A stretch of DNA of 64,000 nucleotides, taken from the NCBI GenBank assembly GCA_024734555.1, contig JANPWX010000038.1, positions 2,490,758-2,554,757 of the forward strand, given 5' to 3'. Of the stretch, positions 26,801 to 37,385 are shown piece by piece. The translations under genes were made by a program, and so were the position numbers. The DNA is from Trochalopteron elliotii (Eukaryota > Chordata > Aves > Passeriformes > Leiothrichidae). The notes beneath the pieces were generated by a model. The model was not told the origin of the DNA and searched no databases. It saw only the letters and a list, made by a program, of their open reading frames with translations. Position 1 is the stretch's first letter, and every line of letters starts with the position of its first letter.

Positions 26801-27899
26801 TTTCTACTCCAGATTATGAGTAGATGTTTCTTTTTGGGAGACACATCTAAAGAAACACCAGAATTTGAAAGAAATTTTGTCAGGATCAAAACATGGTCCT
26901 GCGTATGACAGGAAAATTACTTGAATGCCTGAAAGCTTTAAATGCTGGATATCCATGTGCCCCTACAATTCCAGAGGAGTTAAAGGGTTATAAGAATACC
27001 AGTGTTACTTTTGGTTGACAAAATCATCTTGATTCCATGGTTGCTTTGTGACAAGGCTCAAACCACTCACACTCCTTAAAGCTGTAATTTTGCACAGTTT
27101 TGTCTAGGCTGACCCCAAATGCAGTGGTACGTAGTCAACTAAGTATCAGAGACCAACATTTGTACCTCTAAGAAACTATCTGATAAAAAAAAAATAAAAA
27201 TAAAAGGTTCTGACATAAGACTGTGAATGTCACATATGTTGTTAAACACCCTTTCAAGTGTCATTTGCGAACTAAAAATCCAACCTCTTGCTTAAGCCAG
27301 AAAAGAGAAAAAAAACCCCAAATTTTATTATCATTTCTGTGTTCTATGAATAGTGCTTATGTTTCCATTCTGCACTTTTGTCTTGAAACAAAAAACAGAC
27401 ATTTTTTTATTAGACCAAACTGTATGCAGCACTGTGCAGAAGGAGTTGCAAGTACAATTTATAAAAAATGTCTTTAAAGATACATTTTCAGTGGGATGAC
27501 AAATTAATCAAAATTTCCAAATATCTTGAATCTTCTCAGCGGTTAGGTCACATTTCAAGGTTATGCTTTATCCTGATTTCTGACTTATTAACATACCACT
27601 TCCACTCTGAAAGCCAATGGTATCAGTCTCGATCTATCCTCCTATCAACAGAGAAATAGTGTAGTGGAAAAAGTACGCAAAAACAAATGTTACCAAAAAT
27701 GCTTATCTTTATAAGAAGAAGAGAAAAACTTTTCTGAATTAGATCTGCTAAAATAAATGCTTCAAAAATATCTTGACTTTACAACTAAAGCAAATAATAT
27801 TTCTTATGAATTAAATAATGATTCTTAGTACCATTGCATGAAGGGAAGTCCACAGCATATCTGTCATTTCTAGTTCTAATTTTTAGTCAGCTAAGCATG
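23891..27899. other. Non-coding DNA, nothing recognised
   Basis: No supported gene. A T-run of over 20 bases occurs at about 25711-25733. Confidence 0.5.
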
Positions 27900-28260
27900 T
27901 AGTCAGGTCCAGTTTCTTCCCATGGGCTTTAGGACAGGAACACTGGAAACTCCCTGTGACCAGCCAGGGCCCCATACCACCACCCCATCCAGGTGACAGG
28001 CAGCCAGGACAGTCCCAGCCCCAGGAATTGTTCAAGTCCCTGGGTTATGGGTCAAAAACGAGTCAGAATGTTGGAAAATGAAGATGCCTGCTGCAGCGCT
28101 GCTAATGGCCCCATGGTCTGTAACATTTTGGGACATAGACCAGGGGCAGAAGAAACAGAGACGCCAGGACAGTAGGTCCTACAGTGCCCTCAGGGCTCAG
28201 ACAGAGGGACAGTGATGGTCAAAGCCACAAAGCCTTCTCAGAGCAAAGGTAGCACATAGG
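27900..28260. other. GC-richer patch, unclassified
   Basis: About 350 bp with clearly higher GC than the flanks, including 'gccagggccccataccacca' near 27964 and an open frame of 60 codons at 27993-28175 plus. The translation is rich in Ser, Pro and Gly and matches nothing that I know. Abrupt compositional edges suggest an inserted repeat, perhaps an LTR or retroviral internal fragment. An exon or CpG-poor regulatory patch is the alternative. Confidence 0.3.
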
Positions 28261-29730
28261 AGAAGACAATGCTTAATATGAAAGTACGTTATTTGCAAAC
28301 ATTAGAAAACTTGTTTCTTTTTCCTCCAAGGCTACTTTTACTGTTTACTTCTTCACAAACTACTTTCCTCCTCAAGCCATTACATTTTTTTTCCTTAAAC
28401 AGCTTAATTTAAAATATACATAGCACTATCTTTTGTACCATGCTGCTTAAATTATTTACTATCAGTGTAGATTATTGAAATACAAGAAAAAGTTTATTCT
28501 CAGAGAAATGAAAAAACTATTAACAGTTAATTGGACTTCATTACATTTTCATAAGTCTTGATTTAAGATGATTATAAAATTAAAACTTCATTGCTATAAA
28601 TGCAAATGTCTCCTTCCTAGCCTATTTTATTATTAGTTTACTTTTACAGCCCCCAGTCTTGTCAGAAAGTTGGTGGTTAGTAAATTATTTTTACAAAACA
28701 CACTGTATGTTTCTTTTACATACAGTCAGTAAGAATATTGGATACCTGCTGGTTCAATTATTTCATATAATTATGTGTTTGTCAGAATTTCTTTGGCTGG
28801 ATTTAGTTGTTATGCAACAATGTCAGAAACTGTAATGAATGCACTGCCTGATTATCACAAATGAAGTAAAAAACCTCAAATGCCTTAGACTTCCAAGAGC
28901 TCCATTTGTCAGCTGCTAGAGAGACATTTATAGAGCAGAAAATCCCCCATTAATATTTACTTTTTTACACATCTTCAAGAATAGGACTAATAATTTCACA
29001 ATTAGCAAATAAAATAATGTCTCACTAGTGTATTTATTTTGTGTCTTTGACAAGTTTTAAATAAAATCAAGTTCCATTCAGTGAATTTATGTCATATTTT
29101 CTGGAATCAGCAGCCCTGTCAATATATCAGTCCAGTGTTTCTCTAGGTCATTTTGCTATCTTTGCTACGGAATAGCAGCAGATGCAGCATCTTTTCTAGG
29201 ATTGTGTGCAGACAGGCTTGCCACTCCACTTAGAAGCTTTTAAGCAAAATACTGTACAAGTGCACTCTATGCATACTGCAGCAGTCTCATCTTAACTCAA
29301 TTGTCAGCTCTCAGAAAACCTCCATGAACACAGGTTTTATTGGGATTTCTTTAACTCAGTTGCTGCAGTGAGACTTTTTTTGCAAATAGGTGGAGTTAAT
29401 CACAGAGTGAAATGACACAGGCTAAGGTGTTTGTGATAATACTGTGATTTATCAACCTTGTTTTCTTAGAAATCTCAGTTAAAAAGATCTTCATGTTTTT
29501 TCAAGTAAACTTATCATACAAAGTAAACTGCATTCATGACCATAAGATGAGATAAAAAGGTACATTAGTCATGATACAGAAAATATGAATACTATACATT
29601 TAGTAGAAATGGTTTTCCTTTTGCTTTCTGTTTTTCTTTCTTTCTTTGCCATATTTATGCTTTTGTACATCTGTGATTAGGTAGCAAGCTAAATTCACAT
29701 TTGTGATACCCAGATGAAAGTATTTTATGT
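28261..29730. other. Non-coding DNA, nothing recognised
   Basis: No supported gene or repeat. Confidence 0.5.
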
Positions 29731-29734
29731 GCAC

Positions 29735-29803
29735 ACATGTATATAATACATACATACAGGTATACACAAATACATATATCTGTCTGTGTGTCTGTGTGTC
29801 TGT
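29735..29803. repeat. Degenerate AT/CA and (TGTC)n simple repeat
   Basis: TATA/CATA units pass into TCTGTGTG repeats. Open frames crossing it on both strands are low-complexity artefacts. Confidence 0.7.
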
Positions 29804-30017
29804 TGTATGTTTCAAATTCAGAGTCCCACATACTTCAAATACTGGATGTAAGCACCTCTTCAATGTCAACTGGTATTGCTGACAGAACAATTGTGACAAC
29901 TGTTTCAAATTTCCATTTCATCTTAGCACAAGCACAATTGGGATGAAGATGATGAAACAGGCATGAGATAAAGGCAATACTCTAGAATATAAAAATGTTC
30001 ATTTTTATTCTTCTTGG

Positions 30018-30959
30018 CTCTGAACACTTCCAGGGGTGGGGCATCCACATATTCTCTGGGATGTTCCGGTGTCCCATCACCCTAACAGAAATTTTTCCCA
30101 ATGTCTATGCTAAACCTATTCTTTTCCAGTTTAAATCTCTTACTTCTTGTCATATCACTATGCTCCCTGATAAAATGTCTTTCCTCATCTTTCCTATAGG
30201 ATTTCCTTAAGTACAACAAGGCTTCCATAAGGTCTCCCCAGAGCCTTCTCTTCTCCAGGCTGAACAACACCAGCTCTCTCAGTCTGCCTTCATAGGAGAG
30301 GGACTCCAGATTCTATTCAGGTTTGTGGCTCTCCTCTGCACCCACTTGAGAAGCTCCATGTCTTTCTTATGCTGGGGACCTCACAGCTGATTAAGTACTT
30401 GGGGAGTACTTTGTCACAAGAACAGAGCGGGAGAATTACCTCCCTGAGCCTCAGGTTGTCAGTGGTCCATCTGATGCCCATTCTAGCCCAGGAAATGGGT
30501 AGCCTTTTGAGCTGCAAGTGCACATTTTCAGGTCATGTTGAGGTTCTCATTCACCAACACTCCTGAGTCCTTCTCCCCAGAGCTTCTCTCAATCCATTCT
30601 CTGACCAGATTCTATCAGTGGTGGGAATTGCCCCAGTCCATGTGCAGGACCTTGCACGTATGTTTTCAGAGGAGTTTTGCATGCAGCAACTTTTAAGCCC
30701 TTCCATATCTCTCTGGATATCATTCTTTTCCTCCCGCATGTCGACTGCTCTACCCATCTTGATGTCATCAGAAAACATGCTAAGGGTGCACCCAATTCCA
30801 CTGGCCTTGTCCCGAAAAAAGATGTGGAATAATACCAGTCCCAGTATGGACCTCTGAGGTGCACTGCTCATCACTGGTCTCTCTTCGGACATTAAGTAAT
30901 TGACAGCAACTCTTTGAGTAGAAGCTTCCAGCCAGTTCCTTACCCACCAAGGGGTCCAT
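30018..30959 (-). mobile_element. CR1 LINE, antisense, 3' UTR and RT part (left piece)
   Basis: From 30018 the plus strand reads as the complement of a CR1: 'cacttccaggggtggggcat', then the 'gagccttctcttctccaggc' block near 30241, then reverse-transcriptase coding sequence. On the minus strand, 30551-30959 encodes RT remnants with a PQRSILG-like block and a degenerate YADD-type catalytic motif reading FSDD. Residue changes, internal divergence and interruption by an LTR show that it is dead. It continues at 31536 beyond the inserted LTR. The 3' tail is missing at the left end. Confidence 0.9.
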
Positions 30960-31530
30960 TGTCTTAGGTTACAGTGTAAGATATAACTAAAAGTATCTGT
31001 TCTATGACCTTCTTCATAAGCTGTTAAAAACAGGTTGGGGGCAATATTCTTTATCTCTTCCATGACTCATCACTGATAAATCCCTCTGGGGGCTATCTCT
31101 GCTAGTGGGCCATCAAGTCTCACTGCATGTCTCATAAAATTACATCACCCCATTGTGAAATGCTCTGCCCAAGGGTAGGCACCAAACATTCCTGTTTGGA
31201 TACAATCTGAGTTTTGGAATACCACAAGCAGCACTATCCACTGGATTGCCAGAGGACAAGAGTTACATAATCACCACTGGACCTTCAGAGGAAGACCAGA
31301 ACCTTCCACGAGATCACTGCTACAGCAAAACCACACCTATCACTTCAAGAAGGCTACAGCCACCATTTAATCGGACTGCTACCAGCACCATGACCAACAG
31401 GATGTCAGGTGGTATCCTGATTCTGTCAGTTTAAGCCAGTTTTTCAGTACTATTGCCTTTATCTTAATTTTTCTATTAAACTGTAGTTCTGACTTGGAAT
31501 CTCTCACTGGTTTGCTTTCAAACTAGTACA
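30960..31530 (+). mobile_element. Solo LTR inserted in CR1, sense
   Basis: A 571-bp unit beginning TGTCTTAGG and ending AGTACA. I recognise it as an avian LTR from blocks such as 'aaatccctctgggggctatc' near 31078, 'gaggacaagagttacataat' near 31252 and 'atcggactgctaccagcacc' near 31371. The poly(A) signal ATTAAA is at 31476-31481. TCCAT at 30955-30959 and CCTAT at 31531-31535 look like a decayed 5-bp target duplication, typical of ERVL-type integration. CR1 sequence resumes immediately after, so the LTR landed in an existing CR1. No internal viral genes remain. Confidence 0.8.
31476..31481 (+). terminator. LTR polyadenylation signal
   Basis: ATTAAA lies about 50 bp before the LTR 3' end, a normal position for a retroviral signal. 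Confidence 0.5.
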
Positions 31531-31535
31531 CCTAT

Positions 31536-31857
31536 TGATTAAATTCATGTTTCTTCATTTTAGAGATTGGTGTTGTTCAGAACAGTGTCAAATGTTTAGC
31601 ACAAGTACTGGTAGATTATGTTAGTCACTCTTTTCTTAACCACCCAATCTGCAACCCCACTTTAGAAAGCCACCAAATTTTTTTCAGGCAATTTTTTGCA
31701 TTTAGTGAAGCCGTGCTGGCAGTTACCAATCATCTTATTTTTTTCCATATGCCTTGACATGATGGAGTATCTGCTCCATCATTTTGCCAGGCACAGATCA
31801 ATTCCTGGATCTTCCTTTCTTCCCATATTAAAAATGAGACTTATGTTTCCTCTTTAT
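31536..31857 (-). mobile_element. CR1 LINE, antisense (right piece of the copy split by the LTR)
   Basis: CR1 RT sequence resumes with 'cagtgtcaaatgtttagcac' near 31584, 'agaaagccaccaaat' near 31664 and 'atctgctccatcattttgcc' near 31769, and stops at an AT microsatellite near 31857. It is colinear with the left piece across the LTR, so the two are one insertion of about 1.27 kb. Confidence 0.85.
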
Positions 31858-31895
31858 ATGTATATATATGTATATGTATTTTATACATATATAAA
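31855..31895. repeat. AT/TATATG simple repeat
   Basis: Alternating TATATG and TATA units able to fold on themselves. It marks the 5' end of the CR1 above. Confidence 0.75.
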
Positions 31896-34100
31896 ATCTT
31901 TATTCATGCACACTCATGCACAGTACTACAGAAAACTTGTATTTATTCAAATATTGTCCAATTATGAAGGTTAGAAAAATACTTACTTGCCCTTGAAGGT
32001 GTTGGTACTTCAAAGCTCTGCAGTATACTAAGAAGAAAATCCTTTTATACATATAATGGAAATTTCTGTTAATATACAAAAAAAAATTTCAAGGGAGTTG
32101 GTTAAACTATGATTTTCTTTGATGTATTTTGGGTGGGAGGTGTTTTTTTTTTCTTGAACCTGTGAAGAAACATTAATGGGTTTCTTCAATATTCCTTTAA
32201 GCACTATTTTTTTAAGAAGGAAAAAACTCCCAAGGTAATGCAGAAAAAAAAAAAAAGAATCCAAAAAGAAAAGTGATATTTTCAACTTCTATATGAAATA
32301 TCATATAAATATACAAACTTCTGCCCAGACAAGTATTACAAATTAAAGATTGCACAGCACATGTATTAATTATTCAGGTTTTCTAATTATGATAAACTTT
32401 GTCACAAAATGAAATGTCGTAAAATGCTCAAGGGCATTCAATCCAATCTTTATGGTGTACAGAGAGCAGTAACAGTTTATATCAAATATTGTCAGTACAA
32501 AGACAGTTAAATTTGACATATAAAATATGATGGGAGATCACAAACATGATACTTCTAGATTTCTTTTAGGCTGGAAATACACTGAAATGTTCAGAGTCCC
32601 TGAGGCATATCAATAACAAGTTTGAAACAATTGTCTGTCTACCACACTTTACTATCACAGGAATGGAAGAGAAAAGCAGAATTTCTCTGGTACAAATTAC
32701 CCCGGTTTTCCTAATTAAGTTCATCCAGTTCTAGAAATGTCTCTTAGGTAGAGTTTTTAAGGTTCTAATAAAGGTCATGTACTCTAAGTATATTTATTCC
32801 TTCTGTGCATGGAATATTTACCTACTTAATATAATCTAAATGTTCCTTAATAATGCCTTGTGATTGCTTCACTAAACCTGCTTGCTGAACCATTCCTCAG
32901 TCAAAATTATTCTCTGCAGGGAAAATTTATCTTCTAATGCATTATTCTGCTCTCTGTAACTTTGATGTCTATTCTAACATATCCTCATTGATCATCTTAA
33001 CCTCTATAAAACTTCTATCTGTATATTTGTATTTTGGGGGCTTTTTTTACATTTGTCATGCATCATAACAAAAGGTATTTACTCTCTTTCCCAAGAAGAT
33101 AGTACTAGGAAATTACCCACACCTCTGACAATAACATCCATTATTTATCTGTTTACAGCATTCTCTCACTGGATAATTTGAGGTGTATGTATGTGAAAAC
33201 TATAATCATACAGGGACGGTCTATACATTTATGTAAACTTCATCCATCTAGTTATTGAAATTTAGAGATCCATAGCTAAGTTTTGAAAAGTAATTAGCAT
33301 GATCTCACTCTTTTTTTATTTATAAATTAGTTGATCAGACTGATTTTCAAATTTCATTTAAACTGATTAACTCTCTGACTCATCATATGTGGCAATAGAA
33401 AGAAGGATAAATATTATGTACTGTAATAACGTCAATCTTCATTTGAGGCTAAGGGATGAATCTTACAAAGTACATGTTGTGACTAGCTGTACCCTAAGAT
33501 GATCATAAAAGACAAGTGACTTAAACATCTAAGATTCACTAAGAACCTTTCACTGAGAAATTATTCAGTTATCTAGTAGGAATTATTAGTCTAGACTTTC
33601 ACCAACTGTTTGTTGCAGCAGTATCCTAGCTAGACACCTGACTTTAGTAATTGAAGAATCTTTCTGGAGAAAGGGATATTGAACAAGTTTTTTATGTAAT
33701 TTTTTAAAGTTTATTGAAGACCAACAGTTTCTATGACAGTTCAGAAATCTTGAGAGAAATAGAATAAATCATAGGATACTTTTCTTGTCATTTTTAAAAA
33801 AATCTAATTCAGATTTTATATGTATGTCAAAAACAATGACAATACATATACTTGAAAGCTGCATCAGAGAAAAAAAAAGTTTTATATTTATACATCAGTA
33901 ATAACATCATATCATCAGTGATTTTTCTAATTGCCCATAATGAGAACATCATCATAAAACAAAACCTCCAACTATTTGACAAGGTAGTCCTTATTGACAT
34001 CTAAAATTGAAAAAAAGTAGTCAGAAAAAGTTGAAAACCATAGTAAAATGTAGGCAAATCACACATTTAGAAGATTAAAAAAACCCCACCAACTTGTTTA
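31896..34100. other. Non-coding DNA, nothing recognised
   Basis: No supported gene or known repeat. Confidence 0.5.
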
Positions 34101-34103
34101 AAA

Positions 34104-34237
34104 TTAGATATATAGATATAGATATAAATTATATAGATAAATAGAGATATAGACTATATATATATAGATAGGTAGATACAGATAAATATAGATATAGACT
34201 GTATATACAGATAGATACAGATTAATATAAATAGATA
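34104..34237. repeat. Degenerate (GATA)n / (AGATAT)n microsatellite
   Basis: About 130 bp of GATA, AGATAT and GACTATATA units, including two similar blocks near 34146-34176 and 34189-34216. GATA-type satellites are common in vertebrates. No spacer structure as in a CRISPR array is present. Confidence 0.85.
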
Positions 34238-36371
34238 TTTCAATGTTTACCTCAAAAATAGAAATCTTTTTCATACCAAAGCTAATAAGTTACATGCCTC
34301 GATTTCTCAGTTCTTCCATAGTTTTTATGCATGTATCTAATTGGTATTTCTATGAAAAAAAGACAACACTGCATGATTTCTGTGTGTTTTATTTAGATTA
34401 ATATCACACTATTATTAGTTCAAATATTTAAAGCTAAATAATCTTAACCTGCCCAAAGCTGATATTTTATATTTGCAATACATGACTTCTCATCTAATAG
34501 TTTTTATCCTACAAGAAATCTTACTCATTGGACTATTTTGTGCTTGTATGCTTTCAAAGTGTCACTTCTTGTAGGAATTAGGAAATAATACAACAATTCT
34601 GTTAACAGTTTACACTGTTTCAATTTGATAAAATAATCTTTATATGGATCTACTTAAGAACAGCTCATTTAGCTGTTCATGTGTGCATTAAGACAATAGC
34701 GAAGCCCAAAGACCAAGGATATCAAACTGCAGTTGGAAAGTGAGATAAGAATCTGCAGCCCTTCAAAAGACATGCCACTGAGGGAATGGGGATGTTAGGC
34801 ACATGAGAATTATGTGACTATTAGAGTATGTAATTAGACTGTGCTTGTTACTTGGGCACAACAACAGAATGAGTTTCTGCTTTTAGATGTTTTCTTGCCC
34901 AGCAAAACAAATAAGGTACACACACATAGTGCCTATGGGGTACAATAACACACCTCAAGTCTCAGCAAACCCACAGTATGTTGAGTTAGTACCAAAAATA
35001 CTGCCTTGTAAGGTGTCTCAGTGCACATCAGCTAATCCTGACAGTTACCTGCTCATGGACTCTTATCCCACAGCACAGAGGAAAAAGCTTCCTATCCAAA
35101 ATCTAGAGGTGATCTATATCATTTGATCAAAAGCTAATTGATTGGGATTACATTGACGAGAGGTTAAAAGAAGCACACATATAACCACTACCTATGAATA
35201 ATCTGAAATCTTATTTTATGTTAGCAATGAAGTTGTTTACTTCTGGGTGTTTGCTGTGAAAATTATGCATATTTTATTCCTGTATGTAGCAATTTATATG
35301 TATGAATAATTCTGTTGATAAGACAAAGAAGGTACTCTTTGGTCATTTATGATTCATCTAATACTTAAATATGATTGTGGTAGCTACCCTTCTGTATTTA
35401 AAATACTGTTTTTTACCATTTTTAGACTAATTACATATTTCTATCGTTTTATATATGTGGTGAACTTTAAGGTATTCAAGTATATTAATCCTAAAAACAA
35501 GTGTGATCAATAAATTAGAACGTGGTAGAATATTAACTTCAAGAGTTCCTGAATCTTCTTATAGGCAGAATAATATGCACGCTGTCTGCATTTCTTTAAA
35601 GGTAAGGTGGCAGGTAGCAGGGGGATGAGCATAACAGAAATTTTCTTGTATCACTATAGAGATGGATAGAACTGAAACCCCTCACACATTTGCAAAAAAA
35701 AAAGTTTGCTATTTAATTCAGGAGAAGTCAGTACAGTCATTGAAGCAACTGATTTCTAGAAATGCAGTATCTTATTTGAGATTAAATTTTCCTTTTTTCT
35801 AGCTACTAAGAAAAAAATATCAGTTACAGAGGAAACACAAGTCAAGCTTTACTTTCATCTGGTAGGCAAAACAGAGAACACTGTCTATCTTGAAATTCAA
35901 AATTAATCATCCTGCCAAGAAAGCACATATCATTATATCAATCACTGTTTGTCATAATTACAGCTTTTACCTTATGTTGGCTATGGCATCTTAATTTCTT
36001 GTAGAAAAAAAAAGAGAAAGCTGGAAAATGCTCTGGAATAGAAGCAAGCATATTCTAAACTGTCTTTAAGTAAAGTTTAAAACTATTTAATTTTTTAAGA
36101 AGTGATATTAAAGTGAGCTTGACCATCTGTCTAAAAATTACATTTTAATTAGTGAAAAGGTCAGATTTGATCTTATTTTGTAGATGTCTGCACTGCTAAT
36201 GAAAATCAAGGCATTTATTTATATTTAGTGTCTTTCTCTAATAACATTTTCTGCAGCACATTACCAGTTCTTAAGCTTCTCCCATACATCTCAACTTCTT
36301 TACCACCCCTACACTGCTGGCTGAAGACTCTAACACTGCAGAAACCTGTGTCCCTCTGGCAGTTCTTTTTC
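34238..36371. other. Non-coding DNA, nothing recognised
   Basis: No supported gene or known repeat. Confidence 0.5.
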
Positions 36372-36690
36372 TAGAATCATAGACCCATTTAGACTGAAAA
36401 AGAACTCTAAGGTCATCAAGTCCAACTGTTAACCCAGGGATGCCAAGTCCACCCTAGAACATCTCTCTAAGGGCCACATTTGCAACTCTTTGAACTACCT
36501 CCAGGGATAGTGACTCAACCATTTCCCTGGGCAGCCTGTTCCAATAAATGGTAATATTTTTAGTGAAAAAATTATGCCACTATTCAATCTAAACCTGCCC
36601 TGGAAAAACTATCTTTGTTCTATCACTTTTTGTGTCAGAAAAAAGACCAACGCCTGTCTCACTACAACCTCCTTTCAGGTAGTTTTAGGG
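36372..36690 (-). mobile_element. CR1 LINE 3' end, antisense (left piece)
   Basis: Starts with the complement of a CR1 tail (TAGAATCATAGA at 36372) and follows the CR1 3' UTR through 'gggcagcctgttccaat' near 36529 to 'cctcctttcaggtagtttta' at 36668. The intact 3' tail marks the true end of the insertion. It continues at 37024 after an LTR fragment. Confidence 0.9.
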
Positions 36691-37023
36691 TGGTAGGTTG
36701 AGACCAGGTACCCACAAAAGTTGCTCTCTCACTCCTCAGCTGACCAGGGGAGAAAAATATGTCAAAAGTCTTGTGCATCAAGATAACGACATTCGTCAAG
36801 TACTGTAATTAGCAAAAAGGGTCAGTGTGAGGAAATTAATTTAATTTATTGCCAATCAATTCAGAATAGGATTATGAGAGCTATACTCAAAGCATGACAA
36901 CACCTTCCCTCCCACAATTCTTTCTGGGCTCAACTTCACCCCTAGTTTTTCTCTATCCTTCCCCGCCTTCAGCAGTGCACGGGTGGGGAATGGGGGCTGT
37001 GGTCAGTGATCACATTTAGTCTC
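36691..37023 (-). mobile_element. Partial ERVL-like LTR inside CR1, antisense
   Basis: About 333 bp beginning TGGTAGGTTGAGACC, which resembles the antisense end of an abundant avian LTR. It includes 'ttaatttaatttattgccaa' with a minus-strand AATAAA (36845-36850) and 'gcacgggtggggaatggggg' near 36977. It ends abruptly in the middle of the family's usual sequence, and the CR1 resumes having lost roughly 90 bp. This suggests that a later deletion removed the far LTR end together with CR1 sequence. Confidence 0.7.
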
Positions 37024-37385
37024 TGCTCTAGGCCCTTCACCATCCCTGTTGTCCTTTTCTGGACTCTCTCCAGCACCTCAATGTCCTTCTTGTAGCGAGG
37101 GGCTCAAAACTGATCACTGGACTTAAGGTGTGGCCTCAGCAGTGCCCAGCATAGAAGGGCAATCACTGCCTTGGTCCTGCCAGACAATGATTTTGAGGCA
37201 AGCCAGGATGCCATTGGCCTTCTTGGCTAGCTGGGCACACTCTGGCTCACGTTCAGCTGATATTGATGAACACTCCCAGGTCTTTTTTTCTGCTGGACTG
37301 CTTTCCAGCCACTCCACACCAAGCCTGAAGCATTATACAGGATTGTTGTGACCCAGGGACAAGACCCGGCACTTAATCATTGAGC
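37024..37385 (-). mobile_element. CR1 LINE, antisense (right piece)
   Basis: Resumes at 'tgctctaggcccttcaccat' and continues through 'gccattggccttcttggcta' near 37211 to 'gacccggcactta' near 37362, where it is 5' truncated. The minus strand 37123-37317 gives a CR1 RT C-terminal remnant (for example WLESSPAEKK). Confidence 0.9.

Noticed and set aside
29600..29946. Opposing open frames of 102 and 69 codons
   Set aside because: They cross TATA/TGTC simple repeats and have no recognisable domain.
34104..34237. Regularly spaced similar blocks that could suggest a CRISPR-like array
   Set aside because: It is a degenerate GATA microsatellite with no distinct spacers, in a vertebrate genome.
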